Below are positions 27,003 to 35,827 of a DNA stretch of 64,000 bases, piece by piece (position 1 is the stretch's first letter; every line of letters starts with the position of its first letter). This stretch comes from GYS-P2D sp964522505 (lineage in GTDB: Bacteria > Bacteroidota > Bacteroidia > Chitinophagales > Saprospiraceae): contig CAZFWJ010000010.1 in NCBI GenBank assembly GCA_964522505.1, forward strand, positions 1-64,000. The letters run 5' to 3'. A program made the position numbers and the translations under genes. The notes under the pieces were generated by a model. The model was not told where the DNA came from. It saw nothing but the letters and a program-made list of their open reading frames with translations, and ran no database searches.

Positions 27003-27881
27003 ATGAGAATTCTAACTACGCTATTCTGTTGTCTTGCTATTTCAGGTTTGTTTGGCCAATATGGGAGTGAGGAAGATGACGATATAATTCAGACATTCAG
27101 ACATACACGTATTATAAATGCACACTCTGTTGAGACCTTGCCGGCAAGGAAGTTAGACTTTAGGATCGTGCACAGGTTTGGGGACTTAGTAGGCTCTAAT
27201 GGTGGCTTTAGGACGTTTTATGGATTAGAGCGAGCTGCAGATGTTTCAATAGGATTTGAGTATGGCATATCTGACAATGTGATGATAGGGATCAGTCGTA
27301 CTGCAGGTGCAGGCCCCATTAGACAAAATCTCAATGGCTTATTCAAGACTAAGTTTGTCAGTCAAAAAGAGAATGGATCTCCGTTTAGCTTAGCACTTAA
27401 TGCCATTAGTACTTACACGACTCAAGAAGCTAGCCCCTTGGATAACCAACTAACTTCATTTACTAAACAAGCGCATAGACTATCATATAACCTTGGTCTT
27501 CATGCTGCACGTAAATTCTCTGATGCGTTTTCATTTCAATTAGGAGGATCATGGACGTACAGAAACTTAGTTGATACAGGCGATCAAAATGACATATTTG
27601 CTGTCCACGGCGGAATGAGAATACAGGTTACTAAGGCGTTTGGGTTAATTTTTGAGGCTGTGGTACCATTGCAAGATGGACTTAGAGAGGGAACTACTGA
27701 TTATGTTGCGCCGTTAGCAATAGGGTTCGAGTTTGATACCAGTGGTGGACACGTCTTTCAGCTAAACCTGACGAATAATCGTGGCATATCGGAGACAGAC
27801 TTTATTCCATATACTACTAGTAGATGGGAGGATGGCTCCTTCAGATTAGGATTTACGATTTCAAGATTATTTAGTCTTTAA
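27003..27881 (+). CDS. DUF5777-type outer-membrane beta-barrel protein
   Basis: About 292 residues. The signal peptide starts MRILTTLFCCLAISGLFGQ; this ATG was chosen over an in-frame start at 26943 that adds 20 residues. The body alternates hydrophobic and polar residues as in a beta barrel, with the family stretch FRHTRIINAHSVETLPARKLDFRI and RFGDL. The strand-ending FRLGFTISRLFSL puts an aromatic close to the C-terminus. Members often precede c-type cytochromes in Bacteroidota. Here the cytochrome starts 1 base after the stop, so they form one operon. The molecular role is not established. Confidence 0.75.
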   Translation: MRILTTLFCCLAISGLFGQYGSEEDDDIIQTFRHTRIINAHSVETLPARKLDFRIVHRFGDLVGSNGGFRTFYGLERAADVSIGFEYGISDNVMIGISRTAGAGPIRQNLNGLFKTKFVSQKENGSPFSLALNAISTYTTQEASPLDNQLTSFTKQAHRLSYNLGLHAARKFSDAFSFQLGGSWTYRNLVDTGDQNDIFAVHGGMRIQVTKAFGLIFEAVVPLQDGLREGTTDYVAPLAIGFEFDTSGGHVFQLNLTNNRGISETDFIPYTTSRWEDGSFRLGFTISRLFSL

Positions 27882-27882
27882 T

Positions 27883-28902
27883 ATGATTAAGTACCTCATA
27901 ATTACGATTATCGGATTGACCAGCATAGTTTTCGGAACTAGGGAGCTGACGTATACCTCTATTGATAGTGATGATACTGTATCGAGAGTGTTAGAAGCTC
28001 TAGGAGAAGATCTCTCCGATACAAAGCCTAAACTTAAAGGCAAGAGCAGTGCACAGATCGGCGAGGACATCATCCGCAATGGATTTTCTAAGCGAGAGGG
28101 TCTCAAAAAATCACGACGACAGAGCAAGCATTTTGTATGTACTTCATGTCATAACCTCGAGCGAGAGGATCCAAATCTGAGCATCTCAGATCCTCAGGCA
28201 CGATTAGATTATGTTATCGATAAAGGCATACCATTTCTTCAAGGGACTACATTGCATGGTGCAGTAAACCGCACCTCATTTTATAATGATGACTATTATA
28301 AGAAGTACGGAGATCTTATAGAACCTGCTAAAAATGATATCCGTGGAGCAATTCAACTGTGTGCTCAAGAGTGCGCCCAAGGTCGTGAGTTAAAAGATTG
28401 GGAGATAGAGTCTGTGCTTGCATATCTCTGGACAATCGAACTAAAAATAGGCGATTTGAACCTTGATGCGGAGGAGGTCGCAACGATAGAATCGGCGTTG
28501 AATAACTCGACAGATCAGAATGATGCTGTCAGTTTAATCAGAAGCAAGTATCTACAGGGCTCTCCTGCCACCTTTCTAAAGCCTCCCGAAGACCGTAAGA
28601 TTGGAACAGGACTCCCTGGTGACATTGACAATGGTAAGAAGCTCTATGATAGCAGTTGTCTACACTGCCACTATCAGAAGAGATATTCATTCTTACACTT
28701 GGATGACAATAAACTCAGTTTTAGGTATCTCAATAATGGTGCGTCAGGTTATAATAGACACTCATTGTATCAGGTGACCCGATTTGGCACCTACTCTCTA
28801 TATGGCAAGAAGTCCTATATGCCTAACTACACCGAAGAAAAGATGAGCGATCAACAATTGGCAGACCTCCGGTCTTATATCCGGCACAGAGCACTACAGT
28901 AG
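27883..28902 (+). CDS. diheme c-type cytochrome
   Basis: 339 residues, signal peptide at about 1-18, two covalent heme sites: CTSCH at 86-90 and CLHCH at 259-263. Candidate distal Met ligands lie after each domain, for example YMPNY near 318. The domain arrangement (long helical spacer between hemes, DIDNGKKLYDSSCLHCH) suits a periplasmic electron carrier of the diheme cytochrome class. It follows the DUF5777 barrel with a 1-base gap. The redox partner is not in view. Confidence 0.88.
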   Translation: MIKYLIITIIGLTSIVFGTRELTYTSIDSDDTVSRVLEALGEDLSDTKPKLKGKSSAQIGEDIIRNGFSKREGLKKSRRQSKHFVCTSCHNLEREDPNLSISDPQARLDYVIDKGIPFLQGTTLHGAVNRTSFYNDDYYKKYGDLIEPAKNDIRGAIQLCAQECAQGRELKDWEIESVLAYLWTIELKIGDLNLDAEEVATIESALNNSTDQNDAVSLIRSKYLQGSPATFLKPPEDRKIGTGLPGDIDNGKKLYDSSCLHCHYQKRYSFLHLDDNKLSFRYLNNGASGYNRHSLYQVTRFGTYSLYGKKSYMPNYTEEKMSDQQLADLRSYIRHRALQ

Positions 28903-29054
28903 AAGAGCGGAATCATATCATTCCAAAATTATAGCCCGTTAGGCCAATAATATATGGCCTTTGGCACAGAAGACTATGGGAAGAGGTGATATTTCAAGGT
29001 CGGAATTGTGATAAATAATTTTATCTTCATGGCACTGCCAAGCCGGGGAATATT

Positions 29055-32000
29055 ATGGCCATCAATTTTACAGAAAATACTTCTCAGAGTCTAGAGATCA
29101 GTTTCGTTCCGTCTATAGTCAAATCTCAATTAGCCCAGTATCCCAACTGGGAGATTGGAGATTCTTTAGACAACGACCATGCTGCTGTTCTATGGTTGGA
29201 TATTTGCAATTTCTCTCCTCTTTGTAATCGTCTGTTGGATGATAAAAAAGAAGGAGTGGAGAAGATCACCCGCATTCTAAATAAGCATTTTGATTATCTA
29301 TTAGACGAAATCACAAGTTATGGCGGGCAACCATGGTTTTTCGTTGGAGACGGTCTGATGTCCGCATGGACTTGCAAGAAGAGCGAAATAGGAGAACATC
29401 TCCAAAAGGCAGTAGCTTGCGCTAACCAGATTTTAATGAATAATAGGTCTGTAGATGACGCTGATAATCTACTGGCCTCTCACTATAACATCACGCATGG
29501 TAGCTGGAGTATGATTGAGCTTAATAGCGCCAAGAATAAAAAGCTCTTGGGATTTGGTGGAGAGGTATTTGAGTCGCTAAAAATTCTTTCTCTAGAGAGA
29601 AAACCCGACCATATTCTAATTGCGAATGATGCCTTAGAACACATAGAGACGCCCATTGAGCATACCAGACTCAGTGCGCACAGTTCATTAATACTGAGTT
29701 ATCCTAATGTCGTTCCGCAGGGACCAGTATCTAATGAAAACTTGAGTTCAGAAGTCGTTCAAAAATTAAAAGCGTTCATTCCTATCACACTATCTTTTCC
29801 ATTAAATAGGGACCGTTTAAAATGGATTGCCGAAGTGCGACCTGTGACAAATATATTTGTTCGATTACGATTTGAAGGAGATGATTCTAATGGCGCTGAC
29901 TTAAAGAAATTAAAGAGTTTGACAGACTTGGCTTCACCTATGATAACCAAGCATGGTGGAATTTTGTCACAAGTGTGGAAGGACGAGAAGGATTCAAACA
30001 TGCTGATTTGTTTTGGCCCTCCTCCTTCGGCTCATAGAGATAATCCAATTCGAGCAGTACGGTTAGCCATGGCACTGCTCGCTGTGATTAGAGAGTCGGG
30101 TTATCATGTTGGTATAGGAGTATGCACTGGTAAGGCCTATTGTGGACTTCTAGGAAATGAAATATTTAGGCAATACACTACTATAGGAGATTCAGTCAAT
30201 CTAAGCGCAAGACTTTCTAATGTAAAGGACAATCATATTTCCTGTGGTCCGCATACCTACGCAGTGACTAAGCATGTAATTGATTATGATGGACCATCTC
30301 TTCACGATATAAAAGGGCTTGAGGAACAGGTAGCCGTGTACCTGCCAAAGGGAGATCTGATAAATCAGGACAAAAACACTATAGCCAATGAAGCGATAGG
30401 AAGAAACCAGGAATTAGCTGCGCTCAAAGATCTATTCATAGATGTGCAGAATGGGTCCAACCATATGGTCATAGTGGAAGGAGAAAGCGGTATGGGCAAG
30501 AGCCAGTTACTTGGTGACCTTAGTAGGATAATATCTAGCACCAGTAATACCAATCACTATTTAATCACCTCTGATAGTGTGAATAAGGATGTTCCCTACA
30601 GATTATGGAGAAGTGTTTTTGCCGATATACTTGGATTTAGTAACATCAAACCTGCTCATCTGCAAGATGAGATCATCAATAACTTGGAGCAAAAATTTGG
30701 TGATGATGCTACCTTCATAAATATTGTTTTACAAACATCTATAGCAGAGAATGAAAAATTCCTTAATCTAACAGCAGCACAGAGAATCCAAGCTACGCAT
30801 GACTTCTTATTGTCTCTCCTAATAGATGCGTGTCATGACAGAGGACTAGTACTATTGATAGATAGGGCACAATGGATGGATGAAAGTTCATGGAGTCTAC
30901 TACGTGCTGCCTTGCGAGAGGTCCATGGATTAATGGCAGTAATGGCTCTCCTAAACTTAGATGCTTTTCCTCACCCTTTAGGCCAACTCCAGTCTGAAAA
31001 TGACCTAAAGCAAATCAAACTTCTTTCCCTAGACGACACCTCCATTAATAAGATTCTCTGCAGAGAATTAAGTGTTAATGAGCTAGATGAGAGCTTGTTG
31101 AAGTTGATAAAAAATCGAGCTAAAGGGAACCCATTTTTTAGCATCGAGTTACTAAACTCTCTCAAGGTACAGGATCTGTTATCTATTGATGACGGTGTAT
31201 GCAAGCTCATCAAAGGAGCTGTGATAGATGATATTGCGCTACCCGAAACAGTCAGAGGCGCCGTAAGGATGAGGATTGATTCGCTGACCCCAGGGTCGCA
31301 ACTGTCAATTAAAGTAGGCAGTATCGTAGGTGATCGATTTAGTAAGGAAATCGTTAAGAATATTTACCCAATAGCTGCTGAGAGAAATAGCGTTCCATTA
31401 TTCTTAAATGACGCAAGAAAGTCTGGATTTATCAAGGAGATGCCTGTTGATAATATAACGGGTTATGGATTTAACAATAGGGCAACCGCAGAGGTGGCCT
31501 ATGAAATGACACTAGCTGAACATAGAAGGATCCTTCATAAAGCAAGTGCTGAGTGGTATGAAGAGAAGTTTAAAGAAGCAATGCATCCCTATTATGTGCT
31601 ATTGGCACATCACTGGAAGGAAGCAGGCAATAAGATTAAAGCATCAGAATATTTAGAATTAGAGTGCCATAAATTAACAAGTGCAGCTTACACTAAAGAA
31701 GCCATAGAATTTGGCATAAGGGGTCTCAATTTGTTTGATTTTAAGATCAATCCTGATCCTGCAGTTATAGAATCTCAGATTGGTGAAGCATTCGGTCAAG
31801 TACAACAGATAATAGGTGACAAGTCTATTGAGGACTTTTATAAGATCAAGAACCTTGAGGACCCCTTACTAGAGAGATTTATCGTGATGCTGACACACAT
31901 AGCACCAAATATGTATGTCGGTGGGCGATTGGACATTTTTGCATTGCTTAGTCTTCTTGGTCTAAAGACTTCTTTAGAAAAAGGTGTCTCAGATGCGACT

Positions 32001-33020
32001 GCGGATGTCTATAGCATGTATGCCATAGTATATAGAGGTGTAACTGGAGATAGTAAGAGAGCATATGAATGGAGTAATCTTGCCATGGATATCGATGACA
32101 AGTTCGGCGGAAAATTGAGATCCCGCATCTGCCATGTCCATGCTTGGTTTTTAAATCACTGGATGAGGCCGATCGAAGAGACACTTGTTATCTCACGAAG
32201 AGGGATAGATTCTGGTATAGAACAGGATGATGTTATGTTCACTTGTTTCAATCTGGCAGGATATGTAACCTTTATGAACTTTGCTGGAAAGCATGTAGAT
32301 GATGTGATTAAAACAGGTCGTGAACACTATAAAATAGGAGCTAATCGAGTAAAAAACTCAGATTTCCATACTGTTTTAGAAACTCAATATGCCAAAGCTC
32401 TCAAAGGTGATACAGTAGCTTACACAGTGCTGACTGACTCTGAGTTCGATGAGCAAAAAGACCTTGCCTATATCACTGAGACGGATTTCATAAATCAATC
32501 ATCCTATTACAAAGTAGCTAGGCTTAAAATGCATGCACATTTTGGTGAATGGTCCAAGGGGCTGGAAGCTGTAAAGGATATACCTAAGCTTTATGATACA
32601 ATAGCACATCAGATTGCCGAAATTGAATATGAATTCTACGGCGCTATCTCAGCATTATTCTTGTCGAAGGAAGATAATCAGGAAGCAGAAAAACTTCTTG
32701 CACATGCAGAAGCGTCTATTGCTAAGATTGAGGGATATGCAGCGCTGTGCAAAGAGAACTTCGAGCAAAAGGTTTTGCTCTTGAGAGGTATCAAAGAAGG
32801 ACTTTTTGGCTCATATGACAAGGCATTAGCGCTACTTAGTTCTGCTGCAAGTACTGCAGAAGATCACCATCTACTCAATGATAAAGCCCTAATCCTGGAG
32901 CACAAGCTTAGACTACAGATCCATCATAAACATAGCCCTACGGCACTTGAGGAAGCGCAAGCCGCTTGGCAAGCTATAGGTGCATCAGGCAAGGTTTCTT
33001 ATCTATCCACGCTAACTTAG
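29055..33020 (+). CDS. tandem class III adenylyl cyclase/ATPase, soluble adenylyl cyclase-like
   Basis: 1321 residues with the order of animal soluble adenylyl cyclase: cyclase domain C1 (about 40-200), C2 (about 255-420), a P-loop ATPase domain (Walker A GESGMGKS at 476-483, Walker B-like LVLLIDRAQW near 598) and a long helical TPR-like tail. C1 keeps both metal-binding aspartates, D49 in WLDICNFSPL and D99 in VGDGLMSAW. C2 keeps the transition-state Asn and Arg in TTIGDSVNLSARL (about 374-387). This complementary sharing suggests a single active site at the C1-C2 interface that makes cAMP. There is no membrane segment. The gene converges on and overlaps the end of the ketosynthase-like gene by 4 bases. 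Bicarbonate or calcium control, as in animal sAC, is only inference. Confidence 0.88.
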   Translation: MAINFTENTSQSLEISFVPSIVKSQLAQYPNWEIGDSLDNDHAAVLWLDICNFSPLCNRLLDDKKEGVEKITRILNKHFDYLLDEITSYGGQPWFFVGDGLMSAWTCKKSEIGEHLQKAVACANQILMNNRSVDDADNLLASHYNITHGSWSMIELNSAKNKKLLGFGGEVFESLKILSLERKPDHILIANDALEHIETPIEHTRLSAHSSLILSYPNVVPQGPVSNENLSSEVVQKLKAFIPITLSFPLNRDRLKWIAEVRPVTNIFVRLRFEGDDSNGADLKKLKSLTDLASPMITKHGGILSQVWKDEKDSNMLICFGPPPSAHRDNPIRAVRLAMALLAVIRESGYHVGIGVCTGKAYCGLLGNEIFRQYTTIGDSVNLSARLSNVKDNHISCGPHTYAVTKHVIDYDGPSLHDIKGLEEQVAVYLPKGDLINQDKNTIANEAIGRNQELAALKDLFIDVQNGSNHMVIVEGESGMGKSQLLGDLSRIISSTSNTNHYLITSDSVNKDVPYRLWRSVFADILGFSNIKPAHLQDEIINNLEQKFGDDATFINIVLQTSIAENEKFLNLTAAQRIQATHDFLLSLLIDACHDRGLVLLIDRAQWMDESSWSLLRAALREVHGLMAVMALLNLDAFPHPLGQLQSENDLKQIKLLSLDDTSINKILCRELSVNELDESLLKLIKNRAKGNPFFSIELLNSLKVQDLLSIDDGVCKLIKGAVIDDIALPETVRGAVRMRIDSLTPGSQLSIKVGSIVGDRFSKEIVKNIYPIAAERNSVPLFLNDARKSGFIKEMPVDNITGYGFNNRATAEVAYEMTLAEHRRILHKASAEWYEEKFKEAMHPYYVLLAHHWKEAGNKIKASEYLELECHKLTSAAYTKEAIEFGIRGLNLFDFKINPDPAVIESQIGEAFGQVQQIIGDKSIEDFYKIKNLEDPLLERFIVMLTHIAPNMYVGGRLDIFALLSLLGLKTSLEKGVSDATADVYSMYAIVYRGVTGDSKRAYEWSNLAMDIDDKFGGKLRSRICHVHAWFLNHWMRPIEETLVISRRGIDSGIEQDDVMFTCFNLAGYVTFMNFAGKHVDDVIKTGREHYKIGANRVKNSDFHTVLETQYAKALKGDTVAYTVLTDSEFDEQKDLAYITETDFINQSSYYKVARLKMHAHFGEWSKGLEAVKDIPKLYDTIAHQIAEIEYEFYGAISALFLSKEDNQEAEKLLAHAEASIAKIEGYAALCKENFEQKVLLLRGIKEGLFGSYDKALALLSSAASTAEDHHLLNDKALILEHKLRLQIHHKHSPTALEEAQAAWQAIGASGKVSYLSTLT

Positions 33021-34069
33021 GTTGTTGCCGACTCTCTGCTCATTAATATCGTATTTGAATGCATGTCTGGACCTATACCCATCAACGCACAATAATCTTG
33101 TGTAATTAGCTTCCACTTATGTGCATAGGCAAAATTTACAACTGTAGTAGCTACCGTCATATTCGCAAAAGTCTTCAGGGTATCAATGTTTTGGGCTGGC
33201 TTGATGGCTTTAAGCCATGGATCAATAAGTTGGGCTGAAGATTGATTAGGAAACAAGGTTATTTGGTCAGAAGTGATATTGTTTCTCTTCATAACATTAA
33301 GTACTGAAGTCGCCGCAGCTTTAACACCAAACTCTATAAATCCCTGCTTTCCTAAATCTGTAATATGGAAGTGATGATCAGAATACAATGATACGTCTCC
33401 TTCATTGACGACCCCTAGGTCAAACTTATCGCCAGAAGTATACATGCCGCCGTAGTATGTTGTGTCAACTAGGGTGCAGGAGTCCACGAGCGTCCACTTG
33501 GTGCGGTCATCGCTTTTCTGCATTACGATGGCTCCTGCCCCGTCACCAGCACTTATTGCTTCGGGGGTATGGTAATCCACATTTCTCGTCCAATTACCCC
33601 CGACGCAGATTAGTATAGTCTCTGCACGCCCTGCTCTGATCAAAGCGTCTGCCATGAGAATAGAGGAATTAAAGTTTGAATAGACGTTGCAGACTGGAAT
33701 TGGCCAGCAACGTTCAGGCAATTCAAGATCTCGATGTAATTGAGAGAGAATATTGGGATTAATAAATGGGCTAATTGAGCCCGAACCCAATAGCATGTCT
33801 ACCTCGCTCGTCTGGGTGCCAGCATCTGTCAGTGCTTTGATGCATGCAGGCAACATGATGGTCATTAGCGTTTCTCCTGTATTGAGTACTCTGCGTTGAT
33901 CATAACCCTGAAACATATCGGTACCTCTGGGTTCGTGGGTTTTCAGCCAATCGAAAATAGGATCGTCATTGGTCCTGATCTTAGCTGGAACCGAAAAACC
34001 ATAGCCTATGATACGAGGCACGATATGTTGTGATTGGAGCTTAGTCTTTGCTTTTGTTGCTTTCGCCAT
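33017..34069 (-). CDS. ketosynthase III/FabH-like protein lacking the usual catalytic Cys and His
   Basis: 350 residues with the thiolase-superfamily FabH layout, including GDGAGAIVM (175-183). Anchored on LELP and ADALIRAG, the FabH ACSGF motif aligns to VYSNF, so the catalytic Cys becomes Tyr130 (the nearest Cys is 127). The HQAN motif reads PNQSS, so His becomes Asn275. The triad Asn is kept as N303 (FANMT). It may be a non-condensing acyl transferase, a structural partner, or use an altered mechanism. It is the last gene of the ridA/TPP/amine oxidase operon, overlapping the oxidase gene by 29 bases. Confidence 0.78.
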   Translation of the reverse strand: MAKATKAKTKLQSQHIVPRIIGYGFSVPAKIRTNDDPIFDWLKTHEPRGTDMFQGYDQRRVLNTGETLMTIMLPACIKALTDAGTQTSEVDMLLGSGSISPFINPNILSQLHRDLELPERCWPIPVCNVYSNFNSSILMADALIRAGRAETILICVGGNWTRNVDYHTPEAISAGDGAGAIVMQKSDDRTKWTLVDSCTLVDTTYYGGMYTSGDKFDLGVVNEGDVSLYSDHHFHITDLGKQGFIEFGVKAAATSVLNVMKRNNITSDQITLFPNQSSAQLIDPWLKAIKPAQNIDTLKTFANMTVATTVVNFAYAHKWKLITQDYCALMGIGPDMHSNTILMSRESATT

Positions 34070-35795
34070 TTTTAGTTAACCATTTTGGATCGGCTATACC
34101 GAATTTTGATAATACGAGTTCTGCTGTCTCAAATGCCCCTTCCACCCAAGTTTGGGTCTGAGAGTATGCCTCTCCACAGATGTAGCACGGTACACTGTCA
34201 ACGGGTTGTATGATTGCATTCATGGTCTTAGTTGAGTTGTATCCTGGGTTCCAGAAGTGAACTGCTCCACCATATGGATCATCCGCCCAATCTTTAAAAG
34301 CGGCCTCGATCGGTCTAGGGACATCTGCGATATCTACTTCGTGCATTACACATAGTTGACGATGCATTTCCTCTACCATTTCGGCAGGAGCTTCACTGAT
34401 CTTCCAGTTGTATTTCAGCTTTTCCTCCCATGGATTCTGCTGAGCTTGTGCAGCTTCAATTTCCTCTGCATAGGGCATCACCTGACGTTTAAATTTTCTG
34501 GAGGAAAATATTGATTCAGCATCTCCTGGACCCAGAGGGATATGCCTCAACCCCCCCCAGAAGTCAGAGCTTTTAGCGTCGTTGTAGACCATGATAATCG
34601 AGTTAGTATTTTCGGGATGGGTCTTATTTCCTTTTTCTGTTGCCCAATAGTAGCACTGACGCACTGGAGTATCAGTTAGAGATCTTCCTTGTGTCACTCC
34701 TAGTTTCTCCCACCAAGGATATGGATAGGCAATAAACATCTTATACAGATGAATAGGCTCAACAGCGTCCAGCAGGATCCTAGTCTGTCTACCTGTCACG
34801 GTATTCCAATCCAATACAGGACCTCGCCGATCAAGCAGATTGATACTACGTTGAGGCATAGCAAGCACAATAGCTCGTGCTGTCAGGGGATTGGTGAGAT
34901 TATGGAAATCCAACTCCACACCAGTGCTCTCATCCTGTAATTGAATGGCATCAAATCCTCTGAAATGCATATTTGTTAGGACATCGCCTCCTGCTTGTTC
35001 AAACTGTTCCTGTAACATCCACAGCATAGAGTCATATCCTTGATCCAGCAAGAAATATTTTACGCCTGGAACAAAATCAAATAACTCAACTATAGTATCA
35101 ACAGCGTTAGTGTTGAATCCTAAACAGTCATAGCCTACTGTAGTAATGGCTATCTGGTAGGCTTCGTGACTTAGTACTGGTGCTATGAGATTCCAGAAGC
35201 CTACCTCATAGAGCGGGATACTGCTATCATTGGGATCTTTTTGTTCCATCAACCATTCTCGCAGCTTATCACCGCTGAGATTTTGTTCTTGGATCTGTGG
35301 AAATATTTTCAATATTGCATACCCCAGAAAATTGGATGCAGTATTAAGATAAGGAACCTTACTTAACCATTCATTTTCTACTTCTGAGAGATGATAGGGA
35401 AGATGATCAGGATTAGAAAGATCGCCTGTTCTTAATTTTTTTCCGCGTAAGTAACAGATATTATTGGGCTCATCAACGGCCTGCTCGTGGACAGGCAGTT
35501 TCAAGTGATTTTGAACCAGCGAGGCCACATATCTTTGTGAGGAGACGAACCTCATTCCACCTATTTCACATACCGTGTCAGGTAGTCCTGGAGCTTTAGC
35601 AGAGAGGACACGTCCTCCGATCCTATCGCTCATTTCGAATAGTCCAATTTTCAGACTCCCTCGCTCGGCAATCCATTTCTTGATTAACTCAGATGACTCA
35701 GCACCATCTAACAGCATTCTCCAAGCGGTGTATAGTCCTCCGGCGCCGCCGCCAATGACTGCCATGTCATAATCAGGTAAAGTTGTTTTGTTCAT
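34041..35795 (-). CDS. FAD-dependent amine/L-amino acid oxidase family protein
   Basis: 584 residues. Flavin amine oxidases oxidise a C-N bond to an imine with release of hydrogen peroxide; the imine hydrolyses to a 2-oxo acid or aldehyde. The ADP-binding Rossmann motif is at 13-20 (VIGGGAGG), followed by FEMSDRIGGRV and the C-terminal FAD motif near YICGEAYSQTQTWVEGAFETAE. Segments such as YPYPWWEKLGV and FWNPGYNS suit an L-amino acid oxidase-like member. No signal peptide. It lies between the thiamine-diphosphate enzyme and the ketosynthase-like gene in one operon. The substrate is unknown. Confidence 0.85.
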   Translation of the reverse strand: MNKTTLPDYDMAVIGGGAGGLYTAWRMLLDGAESSELIKKWIAERGSLKIGLFEMSDRIGGRVLSAKAPGLPDTVCEIGGMRFVSSQRYVASLVQNHLKLPVHEQAVDEPNNICYLRGKKLRTGDLSNPDHLPYHLSEVENEWLSKVPYLNTASNFLGYAILKIFPQIQEQNLSGDKLREWLMEQKDPNDSSIPLYEVGFWNLIAPVLSHEAYQIAITTVGYDCLGFNTNAVDTIVELFDFVPGVKYFLLDQGYDSMLWMLQEQFEQAGGDVLTNMHFRGFDAIQLQDESTGVELDFHNLTNPLTARAIVLAMPQRSINLLDRRGPVLDWNTVTGRQTRILLDAVEPIHLYKMFIAYPYPWWEKLGVTQGRSLTDTPVRQCYYWATEKGNKTHPENTNSIIMVYNDAKSSDFWGGLRHIPLGPGDAESIFSSRKFKRQVMPYAEEIEAAQAQQNPWEEKLKYNWKISEAPAEMVEEMHRQLCVMHEVDIADVPRPIEAAFKDWADDPYGGAVHFWNPGYNSTKTMNAIIQPVDSVPCYICGEAYSQTQTWVEGAFETAELVLSKFGIADPKWLTKNGESNKSKD

Positions 35796-35827
35796 TTTCT
35801 ATTATTATGGTTGATGTTATAATTATT

